Positions 1 through 10,643 of a stretch of DNA of 64,000 nt are shown here, in pieces. A model generated the notes under the pieces. It was not told the DNA's origin, searched no databases, and saw only the letters and a list, made by a program, of their open reading frames with translations. This DNA is from Cherax quadricarinatus (lineage: Eukaryota; Arthropoda; Malacostraca; Decapoda; Parastacidae), in the NCBI RefSeq assembly GCF_038502225.1, contig NC_091355.1:19217317-19281316 (forward strand), written 5' to 3'. Every line of letters starts with the position of its first letter. Positions within the stretch are counted from its first letter, which is position 1. The translations under genes and the position numbers were made by a program.

Positions 1-39
1 AGAGTTAGTGATCACGTGATCCCGAGCTTAGAATACATA

Positions 40-904
40 GTTACAAGTGGGGAGGGAAGCAGGACAAGTAGGATGGAAGAAGCCAATCTACAAAAGAGGG
101 GACAACAAAAGCATGAGAAATTTCCTGCATGAAGTTCAGTGGGAAAGAGAACTGGTGGTAAAATCAGTAAATAAAATGATGGCATACGTGACAACAAAAT
201 GGAAAGAGACAGAGGAGAGGTTCGTATCCAAGGGCAACAGATGTAATGGGAAGACGAGAACGAGCCCCTGGTTCACCCAAAGGTGTAGAGAGGCCAAAAC
301 TAAGTGCACTAGAGAATTGAAAAGACTTAGGAAAATAAGGAGATTAGTCGAAGAACCAGAGACTAATATGCACAGATAAGGAGAGGTCCAGCGGTAGTAC
401 GAGAATTGACATAGCATCGAAAGCCAAATCTCTTCCGAAGCTGTTATGCAGCCACATCAGGAGGAAAACAACAGTCAAGGACCAGGTAATCAGAATGATG
501 TAAGAAGGAGGGGAGATCACAAGAAACGATGAAGTATGTGAAGAGCTCAAGAAATTTAAGGAGGTATTTTCTGTGGAGACAGAAAGGACTCCAGAAAGCC
601 AGAATGGTGGGGATACACCAACAAGTGTCGGACACAGTACACACAACCGAGGAGGAAGAGGGAAAGAGGTTACTAAGTGAACGAGATAGCTCAAAGGCAG
701 TATGACCGGACAACATCTCTCCTTGAATCCTGAGAGAGGGAGCAGAGGTGCTGGTTGTGTCACTAATAACAATCTTCAACACATTTCCACACCTAAGGTG
801 TGAAGCACAGCAAATGTAGTCCTAGTTTTTAAGAAAGGAAACAGAGGCAGCATTAAACTACAGACCAGTGTCACTGACATGTACAGTATGCAAACTCATG
901 GAGA
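40..904 (+). mobile_element. Degraded LINE fragment (group A): linker and start of reverse transcriptase
   Basis: Conceptual translation from 47 to 379 gives a basic stretch containing SPWFTQRCREAK, which resembles the region between the endonuclease and reverse transcriptase of CR1/L2/jockey-type LINEs. With frameshifts and stops it continues through a segment like 'RRKTTVKDQV', then 'CEELKKFKEVFSVET', then a weak reverse-transcriptase block near 820-890 that resembles NYRPVSLTC. No intact frame remains. It is cut off near 905, where a different LINE family begins. Related pieces lie at 27640-27800, 37530-38920 and 48655-50150. That this is a LINE is fairly certain; its clade is not. Confidence 0.6.
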
Positions 905-2262
905 AGTTTAAATAATTATTTTCTCTCGGTTTTTACACAGGAAGACACTAACAATATTCCAGTAATTAATTTTTATAGTGGGCCTGAAGAAGATAAATTA
1001 TGTAACATTACAGTCACTAGTGAAATGGTTGTGAAGCAGATAGACTGAAGCAAAATAAGTCGCCGGGTCCTGATGAGCTTTTTTCAAGGGATCTTAAGGA
1101 ATGCAAAATGGAACTCTCTGAACCATTAACTAATACTTTTAATTTATCTCTTCAAACAGGTGGAGTGTCTGATATGTGGAAGATGGCTAATGTAATTCCT
1201 AGCTTTAAAGCAGGGGACAAGTCGTTACCGTCAAATTACCGCCCAATAAGCCTGACCTCAATTGTAGGCAAATTACTAGTCAATTATAGCTGAGATTATA
1301 AGAAGCCATCTTGATAAGCATAGCTTGATTAATGATACTCAGCATGGATTCACGTGAGGCCGTTCTTGTCTAGCTAATTTATTAACTTTCTTCAGTAAAG
1401 CTTTTGAGGCTGTTGATAACGATAAAGAATTTGATATTATTTACTTAGATTTTATTAAGGCTTTTGATAGAGTTCCGCACCAAAGGCTGTTAAAGAAAGT
1501 GGCAGCTCATGGCATTGGGGGAAAAGTGCTCTCGTGGATCGAGTCATGGCTCACAGACAGGAAGCAGTGTGTCCATAATTGGGGTTAAATCCGAGTGGGG
1601 ATCTGTGACAAGTGGCGTTCCACAGGGATCAGTCTTGGGCCCGTTGTTGTTTATAATATATATCAATGATCTTGATGAGGGAATTACTAGTGAAATGAGC
1701 AAATTCGCCGATGACACAAAGATAGGTAGGATAACTGATTCAAACGTAGATATCAGGGAACTTCAGGAGGATTTAGACAAACTCAATACCTGGTCAGCGA
1801 AGTGGCAGATGCAGTTCAATGTAGATAAATGCAAGGTTCGTAAGCTCGGGAGTGTCCATAACCCTAGCACTTATAAGTTAAATAACGTAGAACTTAGCCA
1901 TACAGAGTGTGAAAAGGACTTGGGGGTTATGGTGAGCAGTAACCTTCAACCAAGACAGCAGTACCTAAGCGTACGTAATAGGGCAAATAGATTATTGGGA
2001 TTTATATCAAGAAGTGTAAGCAACAGAAGTCCAAAGGTTATACTGCAGCTTTATACATCATTAGTAAGGCCTCACCTAGATTATGTAGGTAAGTTCTGGT
2101 CTCCATATTACAGAATGGACATAAATTCGTTAGAAAACATTCAGCGTAGAATGACTAAATTAATACATAGCATTGGAAATCTTCCTTATGAAGAAAGATT
2201 GAAGACTCTTAAATTACATTCACTTCTTAGACGAAGAATGAGGGGTGACATAATCGAAGTGG
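905..2262 (+). mobile_element. CR1-like LINE copy B1, reverse-transcriptase part of ORF2
   Basis: The fragment starts in the linker (YFLSVFTQEDT) and runs through the reverse transcriptase. Visible motifs are NYRPISLTS near 1240, GVPQGSVLGPLLF near 1620-1660 and the catalytic FADD at 1704-1715. Frameshifts occur at about 1043 (a few bases lost relative to copy B2), near 1280 and near 1505; there is also a TGA in the HGF region near 1357. The last stretch, 1509-2260, is open. The copy is truncated at both ends: the 5' side abuts an unrelated LINE, and the 3' side stops before the usual C-terminus and abuts the 5' end of copy B2. It cannot be functional. Confidence 0.85.
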
Positions 2263-2350
2263 AGACTCAGAATCTCTAGTGGTGACGTGTACTTAGCTCT
2301 GTGAAAACCTGTTTGTGTGCTCTCTGTGAATCTGAACCAGGATTCCCTCT

Positions 2351-3284
2351 CTTGAGCAACTTTACCAGCAGCTGAAAGAAGAGCTTAGGGTTGCTAAGCA
2401 GAAGATACGGAGATTAACGGAGGAGAACAAGAGGATTCGAAGTAATCCTGTTGTGAGTCCCTAGGTTGAGAGGGGAGCTTGGTCAGTGGCCGGGCAACAT
2501 GGAACCAAGCTGAGGATCAAGAAGACTGTTGGAGAGGCAGAAACAACGAGGACCCAGAAGACTACTGTGGAAACTTCCAACCCATTTTCGGTGCTACCTG
2601 ACGAATGTTGGTGTTCTACTGGGAATGCCACAACGAGCACCAAGGAAGCATTGGCTGACGTGAGTGAGACATCCCTAAAAACCCCAACGAAAACCATCGA
2701 GAACGTCTTGACGAATTCCACAAGTGAAGATGTAGTGCTACCTAACGAATGTGAGTCGACTACTGGGAACATCACGACGGATGTCGCCAAGGAAGGTGAA
2801 AACGTTGTTGGGGATAGCCAGATTAGGTACATGGATAGGGCATTCTGCTTGAAGGATAGGAGTAGAAGGCAGAGTGTGTGTTTTCCTGGGGGTGGGATGA
2901 AGGATATTGTTAGCCGTCAGGATGACATCATGAGAGGTAATGGGAGCAATCCTGTCTCAGTGCTGGAGGCAACGATGTTGGCAGACGTAGGAGTGAGGAC
3001 CTGATTAGCAGGTATAGGTCAGCAATAGAGATAATAGGAGGAAGGGTGGGAACCATGTCATATGTGGTATTTTGCCAAGGAGAGGAGTTGGAAATGAATG
3101 GTTGTCCAGAGCAATTGGTGTCAATTGCTGGCTGGACAAATACGATAAGGAAAATGCGGTAACATTCATTGACCTCTTCTATGGCAGAAATGACATGTAT
3201 GCCAGGGATAGGGTTCACTTATCTAGGTTTGGGGTGGGAGCACTGGCAACTGCAGTGGAGGGAGCTGTTAGGTCTTTAAACTAG
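2351..3284 (+). pseudogene. CR1-like ORF1 with SGNH-hydrolase (esterase) domain, copy B2
   Basis: In CR1-type LINEs ORF1 is the nucleic-acid-binding/auxiliary protein, and some CR1 lineages carry an esterase-like domain there. Here an N-terminal charged, leucine-containing segment (2351-2461, coiled-coil-like) is followed by an in-frame TAG at 2462, then a Thr/Ser-rich linker. SGNH block I appears as VGDSQIRY (Ser codon 2816-2818). The GGND block is preserved in the DNA at 2965-2976 but lies in a shifted frame, and the C-terminal block (YARDRVHLS, catalytic Asp and His) lies in the 3072-3284 stretch. The triad residues can therefore be seen, but at least one stop and two frameshifts separate them. 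The start is uncertain because the N-terminus differs from copies F and G. Confidence 0.75.
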
Positions 3285-3298
3285 GAATAGTTAGTGAT

Positions 3299-6200
3299 AT
3301 GGGTTTTGGCGGGAAAACAGTGAAGTCGCAGTGTAGTAATATGAGTACTAGGAGAACTAGTAATAGGCAAAATGAGGTGGATATTGGAAAGCCAGTGGCA
3401 CTAATTGACAAGGACAGTAATAGGTTTAGTGGAATATCAGAAAGGAGCAGGAAGGGTAAAGAGAAAGGAGGGTCCTTAAATATATATTACACAAATAGTC
3501 GTAGTGCTAGGAATAAGATGGACGAGTTGAGACTAGTTGCTAGTGCAGGTAACATTGATGTATTTGCCTTAACTGAGACGTGGTTCAATATGAAAAATCG
3601 GGACATGCCTGCGGAATGTCACATTCAAGGTTTTAAATTGTTCCAAGTAGATAGAAGTATCGGGAAGGGGGGTGGGGTGGCATTGTATGTCCGAGATCGC
3701 TTGAACCATTGCATAAAAACGGGTATTAAGTCTGAAGTAACTCATACAGAGTCTGGATAGAATTTTCAGACGGGCATGAAAAATTGATTTTAGGTGTGAT
3801 ATACCCTCCCCCAAACTTAGATAGGGACGAAGGGAGACTACTATGGGAGGAAATTAAGGCCACAAGGCACGATAATGTAGTAATTCTAGGAGACTTTAAC
3901 TTTAGTCATATTGATTGGAATTTCTTGACTGGGAATTTAGAATCATACGACTTCTTAGAAGTAGTTCAGGATTGTTTTTTGAAGCAGTTTGTGACAGAAC
4001 CTACAAGGGGAAATATCCTGCTTGACTTAGTTCTGGCAAACAATGAATCCCTTGTTAATAATTTAGAAATTTCAGAGGAACTGGGTGCTAGCGACCACAA
4101 ATCAATTACATTTAGCATTGAATGGAAGTATGATAGTAGCGATAACTCAGTAACAGTCCCAGATTTTCGCTTAGCAGATTACGATGGGCTTAGAGAACAC
4201 TTATCTGTTGACTGGGGTAACGAAGAGAGCTATCAATATGACAGTTTTCTGAACACTACACATGCTGCTCAATGAACGTTTATCCCGTATAAAGAAATTA
4301 GATGAAATAGAAATGACCCAAAATGGATGAATAATAGGCTGAAATATCTACTAGGGCATAAGGGAATTTATAGGCGTATCAAAAGAGGTGAGGGTCATCT
4401 TATGAATCAGTATATTGACATCAAGAGGGACATCAAAAAGGGGACAAGAAAAGCTAAAAGGGACTATGAAATTAAAGTTGCTAAGGATTCGAAAACTAAC
4501 CCAAAAAAGTTTTTTCCAGGTGTATTGAACAAAAGTTAGAGATAAGATAGGTCCCCTTAAAAATAACTATGGGCATCTTACTGACAAAGAGAATGAGCGT
4601 TTCCTCAATAAAGATACGCAAGAAATGCACATGTCTAATTTATCAACGTGTCGGTTCTCTGAACCATTCATCTACAATCCTGTCAGACACTGTAACTTCT
4701 TGGGATCTTAATACTTGGGAATTCTTCGCTTACCTAACCCTTGGGCACGACCTACTTCCACATTGAACAAATGTGACACCACCTACATCTGCTGCACCTC
4801 TCCTGCCTACGGTTTATAAGCTGCTTCTCCGCCCATATGCCGTATTCTATTCAAGATTGATGGACTGACCACATCGACTCAAGGTTGAGGGACTGATTGC
4901 CTCATTCTCCTCCTATTCTTCAAGTTTCTCCTATGTATGGACTGATGAAGCCACTGTGGCGAAACGTTTCCTCAATAAAGATACCCAAGAGTTGCACATG
5001 TCTAATTTATCAAATAGAATGAAATGTGCTAGAGTTTAAATAATTATTTTCTCTCGGTTTTTACACAGGAAGACACTAACAATATTCCAGTAATTAATTT
5101 TTATAGTGGGCCTGAAGAAGATAAATTATGTAATATTACAGTCACTAGTGAAATGATTGTGAAGCAGATAGGCCAACTGAAGCAAAATAAGTCGCCGGGT
5201 CCTGATGAGCTTTTGTCAAGGGTCCTTAAGGAATGCAAACTGAACCATTAACTAATATTTTTAATTTATCTCTTCAAACAGGTGTAGTGTCTGATATGTG
5301 GAAGATGGCTAATTTAATTCCTATTTTTAAAGCAGGGGACAAGTCGTTACCGTCAAATTACCGCCCAATAAGCCTGACCTCAATTATAGGCAAATTACTA
5401 GAGTTAATTATAGCTGAGATTATAAGAAGCCATCTCGATAAGCATAGCTTGATAAATGATACTCAGCATGGATTCACAAGAGGCCGGTCTTGTCTAATTT
5501 ATTAACTTTCTTCAATAAAGCTTTTGAGGCTGTTGACCACCATAAAGAATTTGATATTATTTACTTAGATTTTAGTAAGGCTTTTGATAGAGTTCCGCAC
5601 CAAAGACTGTTAAAGAAAGTGGCAGCTCATGGCATTGGGGGGTAAAGTGCTCTCGTGGATAGTCATGGCTCACAGACAAGAAGCAGTGTGTCCATAAATG
5701 GGGTTAAATCCGAGTGGGGATCTGTAACAAGTGGCGTTCCACAGGGATCAGTCTTGGGCCCGTTGTTGTTTATAATATATATCAATGATCTTGATGAGGG
5801 AATTACTAGTGATATGAGCAAATTCGCCGATGACACAAAGATAGGTAGGATTATTGATTCAAACGTAGATGTTAGGGATCTTCAGAAGGATTTAGACAAA
5901 CTCTATTCTTGGTCAGAAAAGTGGCAGATGCAGATCAATGTAGATAAATGCAAGGTTCTGAAGCTCGGGAGTGTCCATAACCCTAGCACTTAAAAGTTAA
6001 ATAATGTAGAACTTAGCCATACAGATTGCGAAAAGGACTTGGGGCTTATGGTGAGCAGGAACCTTAAACCAAGACAGCAATGCCTAAGTGTACGCTATAA
6101 GGCAAATAGATTACTGAGATTTATATCAAGAAGTGTAAGCAACAGAAGTCTAGAGGTCATACTGCAGCTTTATACATCATTAGTAAGGCCTCACCTAGAT

Positions 6201-6346
6201 TATGCAGCTCAGTTCTGGTCTCCGTATTACAAAATGGACATAAATTCGTTAGAAAACATTCAGCGTAGAATGACTAAATTAATACATAGCATTAGAAATC
6301 TCCCTTATGAAGACATATTTAAGACTCTTAAATTACATTACACACA
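3299..6346 (+). pseudogene. CR1-like ORF2 (APE endonuclease plus reverse transcriptase), copy B2
   Basis: The ATG at 3299 (MGFGGK) aligns with a conserved ATGGG in copies F and G and is the best start. The endonuclease half shows YYTNSRSARNKMDELR, TETWF (catalytic Glu), GGGVALYVRD, GDFNFSHIDW and a SDHKS block, split by a frameshift near 3760-3784. The linker continues at 4327-4539 until the PLE insertion. The RT resumes after 5016 with MWKMANLIPIFK, NYRPISLTS, QHGFTRGRSC, GVPQGSVLGPLLF and FADD (about 5827-5838). Further frameshifts fall near 5500, 5640 and 6000. The C-terminus is lost at the CA repeat. Expected activities are nicking of target DNA and target-primed reverse transcription, now inactive. 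Confidence 0.85.
4597..5015 (+). mobile_element. Penelope-like element (PLE) terminal repeat insertion inside copy B2 ORF2
   Basis: A 419-bp insertion interrupts the CR1 linker and is flanked by a 7-bp direct repeat (AGAATGA, 4590-4596 and 5016-5022). A ~45-bp sequence beginning CGTTTCCTCAATAAAGATAC occurs at both its left and right edges, so the insert looks like a partial plus nearly complete terminal repeat in tandem. Near the right end, CTGATGA (4942-4948), a short GCCA/TGGC stem and GAAAC (4961-4965) form a hammerhead-ribozyme-like core, a known feature of PLE terminal repeats. No coding sequence is present. The same sequence family recurs at 11186, 23932, 25212 and 37230. Confidence 0.7.
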
Positions 6347-6383
6347 CACAAACAAACAAACACACACACACACACACACACAA
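6347..6383. repeat. CA-rich microsatellite at a LINE-LINE junction
   Basis: Mixed (CA)n with interspersed AAACA units joins the truncated RT of copy B2 to the 3' tail of another LINE group. Confidence 0.9.
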
Positions 6384-6585
6384 TAGCCTAGCAAGTGAAG
6401 TAGTGGAGGCAGGAACCATACATAGTTTTAAGAAGAGGTATGACAAAGCTCAGGAAGCAGAGAGAGAGAGGATCCAGTAGCGATCAGTGAAGAGGCGGGG
6501 CCAGGAGCTGAGTCTCGACCCCTGCAACCACAATTAGGTGAGTACAATTAGGTGAGTACACACACACACCACACACTTACCATGA
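6384..6585 (+). mobile_element. 3' tail of group A LINE
   Basis: This segment is very similar to 49990-50150, which is the end of another group A LINE. Shared landmarks are GTGAAGAGGCGGGGCCAGGA and the final GAGTACAATTAGGTGAGTACAC followed by CA repeats. It encodes only the last few residues (an 'HSFKKRYDKAQEAE'-like C-terminus) plus 3' UTR. Confidence 0.65.
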
Positions 6586-7079
6586 TCCCAAAACTAATCG
6601 GTCTTGTTATCTAAGGGATTTATAATAGAGAAGCATCGGAAACTACTTCTGTAGATGTTTTCAGTCAGAGGCTGGTTTAGCGCTTCTTTTTGGTTATAAT
6701 AATAATAATCAATCAGAGGCACCAACTGTAACCCAACTGACTTTAGCAGGTGAGCATGGAGAGTCAGATCCGGGAGTGAGTGTGATTACATGTCTTGAAG
6801 GTGAGTGGAACCATACTTAAATTTGGGCAAGTATTTCCTCTGTACTATGTAATTCCTGATGTGCTGGCGTACTGTATTAGGTTGGGTGCTGGTGTGTACT
6901 TAAGAGCGAATTTTGGAATAACGTCTGGTTTTCATTGCCAATGTGAGATATTAAAATTAGGCGCTGTAGCTATGAGAGCAGATATTCTACGATTTTGCGT
7001 TTGTAGCTGCAGTGTGATTTGTTTGATAGTGGCAGCTCCCATTGAATATTATGACTGTTGTTGCTAACATGTTGAAAAA
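6586..7079. other. No gene recognised; short TAA repeat
   Basis: AT-rich sequence with a small (ATA)n tract near 6698-6710 next to GGTTTAGCGCTT, a motif also seen in the dispersed repeat at 33677-33863, so a remnant of that repeat may lie at 6670-6720. An open stretch at 6795-7067 has no recognisable similarity. Confidence 0.5.
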
Positions 7080-8000
7080 TGCCTAAATCCTACTGTCCAT
7101 AACGTAATGCGCTCTCGTATTCAATGATCCTCTGAGCATTCGATCTGTTTGCCAGATGTATTCTTGGTTGCAACCTTTGCATAGTATCTGGAAGACTCCT
7201 AATGCATCTTTTGTAACTGAATGCTTGTGTTTCTGGGAAGAGACATTACGCAGTTTAAGGCAGAAAGTGCTTATGAGTTCAGATTTGCCGAATGCTCCCG
7301 AATGCTCTTAACTAACAAATAGGCTTGAAATGATACTTCTTACAATTTGCGTTGAGTGGTGAGGGTAGAAATGAACATAGATGGCTGAGCTTCCTGTAAA
7401 CTAAAAATTCAACTTGATCGTTATTTCCAAGGAATGGCAGTTGGTTCCTTATTTCCTATTCAACTTCGAAATGTATAGAGGAAAAAAAAAGATGGTTAAG
7501 ATTCTTAAAGAATGGGTCAAAGCTGCCCCAACTGTCGTCCCATATGGTAAAAGCATCATCAGTGTACCTCCACCAGATCAAGTCTGGTTGTTTGATGTTG
7601 GGAAGGATGCTAGTTTCGTAGCATTCCATGTGTATATAGATAAGCGAGTACGGGAGAGAGCGGACTTTCCATACTGCAACCAAATTTGAGTTTAAATTCA
7701 TTTTTGACAGAAAATATTTGTACTAACACATAATTTAGTGAGGGCTAAGATTTTCTGGATGGAAAGTGAGATTTCCTTTTGATGTGGAAGCAACTTGGTG
7801 GCGAGGAAATTCAGGACAACATCAACTAGTACTCTAGTGAACAATAATTCCACATCCAGACTTAACATCCTTTTATTCTGCAGATTGATGTTTCTAAGTT
7901 TTTCAATGAAATCTTCCGAATTTATCAAATGTGACTGGGAATCAGACTCCAGAAAGTGCATTTGCAATAACGTTAAGTGAACCTTCAATATGGGCTGAAT
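7080..8000 (-). pseudogene. Penelope-like element remnant: reverse transcriptase and start of GIY-YIG endonuclease
   Basis: Read on the minus strand from 8000 downward, the translation gives DFIEKLRNINLQNKRMLS and LDVELLFTRV (RT motif A region), then WWRYTDDAFTIW (motif C, TDD in place of the usual VDD), then NQLPFLG and YRKLSHL. Further down, near 7190-7130, GVFQILCKGCNQEYIWQT resembles the GVY..PCK.C...YIGQT start of the GIY-YIG nuclease of PLEs. The order RT then GIY-YIG is characteristic of Penelope-like retroelements. Stops and frameshifts are scattered throughout and no terminal repeat adjoins it. Family call is fairly sure; function is lost. Confidence 0.65.
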
Positions 8001-8253
8001 TCTGAGACTTCATCGCAGGGCAAAGTGCATTCCTAACGATGCCGTATTTGTTTCCCGCTAAAGAGACGGGGGATCAAACCTCCGCCACTTCTTGCTCTGA
8101 ATGACTCACACGGGTCTAGCGGTTCACCTGAATTGCAACAAAAAGCCCATCTTCTAATGCTGTCAATACGGGTCTTCGTGCTACTAATGTAAGTTTGACT
8201 TGTTACTCTTGTTTTAAGCCGAACCCACCGATTCGGCGAGATTATATACGTAT

Positions 8254-8261
<8 letters not shown>

Positions 8262-8334
<73 letters not shown>
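8262..8334. repeat. (AT)n microsatellite
   Basis: About 70 bp of uninterrupted TA dinucleotides directly upstream of the RTE-like LINE at 8338. The ~260 bp before it (8001-8261) holds nothing I recognise. Confidence 0.95.
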
Positions 8335-8337
<3 letters not shown>

Positions 8338-8338
<1 letters not shown>

Positions 8339-9757
8339 TTGGAGTGGTTGGTGCAATTATTTAATAAATGTATGGAAGAGGGTAAGGTACCTAGGGATTG
8401 GCAGGGAGCATGCATAGTTCCTTTGTATAAAGGCAAAGGGGACAAAAGAGAGTGCAAAAATTATAGGGGGATAAGTCTGTTGAGTATACCTGGCAAAGTG
8501 TATGGTAGAGTTATTATTGAAAGAATTAAGAGTAAGACGGAGAATAGGATAGCAGATGAACAAGGAGGCTTTAGGAAAGGTAGGGGGTGTGTGGACCAGG
8601 TGTTTACAGTGAAACATATAAGTGAACAGTATTTAGATAAGGCTAAAGAGGTCTTTGTGGCATTTATGGATTTGTAAAAGGCGTATGACAGGGTGGATAG
8701 GGGGGCAATGTGGCAGATGTTGCAGGTGTATGGTGTAGGAGGTAGGTTACTGAAAGCAGTGAAGAGTTTTTACGAGGATAGTGAGGCTCAAGTTAGAGTA
8801 TGTAGGAAAGAGGGAAATTATTTCCCAGTAAAAGTAGGCCTTAGACAAGGATGTGTGATGTCACCGTGGTTGTTTAATATATTTATAGATGGGGTTGTAA
8901 GAGAAGTAAATGCGAGGGTCTTGGCAAGAGGCGTGGAGTTAAAAGATAAAGAATCACACATAAAGTGGGAGTTGTCACAGTTGCTCTTTGCTGATGACAC
9001 TGTGCTCTTGGGAGATTCTGAAGAGAAGTTGCAGAGATTGGTGGATGAATTTGGTAGGGTGTGCAAAAGAAGAAAATTGAAAGTGAATACAGGAAAGAGT
9101 AAGGTTATGAGGATAACAAAAAGATTAGGTGATGAAAGATTGGATATTAGATTGGAGGGAGAGAGTATGGAGGAGGTGAATGTATTCAGATATTTGGGAG
9201 TGGACATGTCAGCGGATGGGTCTATGAAAGATGAGGTGAATCAAAGAATTGATGAGGGGAAAAGGGTGAGTGGTGCACTTACGAGTCTGTGGATACAAAG
9301 AACTTTGTCCTTGGAGGCAAAGAGGGGAATGTATGAGAGTATAGTTTTACCAACACTCTTATATGGGTGTGAAGCATGGGTGATGAATGTTGCAGCGAGG
9401 AGAAGGCTGGAGGCAGTGGAGATGTCATGTCTGAGAGCAATGTGTGGTGTGAATATAATGCAGAGAATTCGTAGTTTGGAAGTTAGGAGGAGGTGCGGGA
9501 TTACCAAAACTGTTGTCCAGAGGGCTGAGGAAGGGTTGTTGAGGTGGTTCGGACATGTGGAGAGAATGGAGCGAAACAGAATAACTTCAAGAGTGTATCA
9601 GTCTGTAGTGGAAGGAAGGCGGGGTAGGGGTCGGACTAGGAAAGGTTGGAGGGAGGGGGTAAAGGAGGTTTTGTGTGCGAGGGGCTTGGACTTCCAGCAG
9701 GCATGCGTGAGCGTGTTTGATAGGAGTGAATGGAGACAAATGGTTTTTAATACTTGA
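8338..9757 (+). pseudogene. RTE-like reverse transcriptase with one in-frame stop
   Basis: A continuous frame runs from about 8338 to 9757, broken only by TAA at 8675-8677 in the conserved 'MDL-x-KAYDRVD' (RT motif A), where Glu or Gln would be expected. Motifs in order are NYRGISLLS, GFRKGRGCVDQVF, KAYDRVD, GLRQGCVMSPWLFN (motif B), LLFADDTVLLG (motif C, FADD at 8987-8998), FRYLGVDMS and a C-terminal FGHVERM region. The protein would prime reverse transcription at nicked DNA. The endonuclease half is missing through 5' truncation. Preservation of the frame over about 1.4 kb suggests a fairly young copy. Confidence 0.8.
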
Positions 9758-10014
9758 CGTGCTGTTGGAGTGTGAGCAAAGTAACATTTATGAAGGGGTT
9801 CAGGGAAACCGGCAGGCCGGACTTGAGTCCTGGAGATGGGAAGTACAGTGCCTGCACTCTGAAGGAGGGGTGTTAATGTTGCAGTTTAAAAACTGTAGTG
9901 TAAAGCACCCTTCTGGCAAGACAATGATGGAGTGAATGATGGTGAAAGTTTTTCTTTTTCGGGCCACCCTGCCTTGGTGGGAATCGGCCAGTGTGATAAT
10001 AAAAAATAAAAAAA

Positions 10015-10018
<4 letters not shown>
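8338..10018 (+). mobile_element. RTE-like LINE, 5'-truncated, with 3' UTR
   Basis: The copy begins inside the reverse transcriptase directly after a TA microsatellite and ends in an A-rich tail at about 10010 followed by a second TA microsatellite. The 3' UTR (9758-10010) contains TTTTCTTTTTCGGGCCACC and a CGGCCAGTGTGATAATAAAA end. The same 3' UTR is found on the minus strand at 18778-19371, and a related tail lies at 59976-60120. The clade assignment (RTE-like) rests on motif style only. Confidence 0.75.

Positions 10019-10107
<89 letters not shown>
10019..10107. repeat. (TA)n microsatellite
   Basis: About 88 bp of TA dinucleotides follow the RTE-like LINE tail, then a short (AG)n tract at 10111-10125. 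Confidence 0.95.
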
Positions 10108-10112
<5 letters not shown>

Positions 10113-10138
10113 AGAGAGAGAGAGAAAGAAAGCATTCA

Positions 10139-10284
10139 GGTTCAGCCCTAGGAAAGAAAGAATTAGTCTATTTACTTGGATCAAAAGCCCTTCTCACCGG
10201 CCTGAGTGGCATAATTCCTCCAGGCCGGTGAGGAGCTTTTTATTCAAGGAAATGGACCTATTCTTTCTTTCCTACGGTTGAACC
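10139..10284. repeat. Hairpin element with ~64-bp inverted repeat
   Basis: The arms 10139-10203 and 10222-10284 are imperfect inverted repeats (GGTTCAGCCCTAGGAAAG paired with CTTTCCTACGGTTGAACC), separated by ~18 bp. The arms resemble part of the dispersed repeat at 33677-33863 (AAATCAAGAGCCCCTCACC against GATCAAAAGCCCTTCTCACC). It is probably a fold-back derivative of that repeat. Confidence 0.75.
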
Positions 10285-10414
10285 TAAATACATCGCATTT
10301 CCCCATACTCTTTTTAACCCTTAAGGGTTTATTTCTCCCTCATGAGTAATAATTTTAATAATAACCTTTATGATCATGTCAATCATTTAATAGAGTACGA
10401 CGAAGTTCCTGGAC

Positions 10415-10643
10415 CAGGGGTGGGCAATCTTTTTAAGTGTGCGTGCCAAAGTCGGTCATATCTTTGATACAAAATCTAAGGGAACATATGGGAACTATTT
10501 CCCCGTTTTTCTTGGAACGGATACGTGATAAATGCAGCAATTTTTTGTTTTGTTTTTTGAGACGAGTCCAAAGGCTAGCGTGCCGGCAAGAAGTCGATAG
10601 CGTGCCAGGTTTGGCACGCGTGCTAAGGGTTGCCCACCCCTAG
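10415..10643. mobile_element. Non-autonomous hAT-like DNA transposon (MITE)
   Basis: The terminal inverted repeats begin CAGGGGTGGGCAA and end with TTGCCCACCCCTA. Subterminal GTGCCAAA and TTTGGCAC are also inverted. This terminal sequence is typical of hAT superfamily elements. The flanks TCCTGGAC and ACCTAGAC would be a degenerate 8-bp target duplication (6 of 8 match). No transposase is encoded in the ~229 bp. Confidence 0.65.

Larger units (their letters stand above)
2263..6346 (+). mobile_element. CR1-like LINE copy B2 (ORF1 plus ORF2, broken)
   Basis: This copy contains a short 5' UTR, a complete but frameshifted ORF1 and most of ORF2 in the order endonuclease, linker, reverse transcriptase. 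It is the same family as copies B1, D, E, F0, F, G and H, but belongs to a somewhat diverged subfamily shared with B1. A 419-bp Penelope-like insertion at 4597-5015 interrupts the linker. The 3' end is missing: at about 6346 the RT C-terminus runs into a CA repeat and then the tail of a different LINE. The element is dead in cis because of several frameshifts in both ORFs. Confidence 0.85.

Noticed and set aside
8195..8356. Frames of alternating Ile/Tyr residues in TA repeats
   Set aside because: Translation of a microsatellite.
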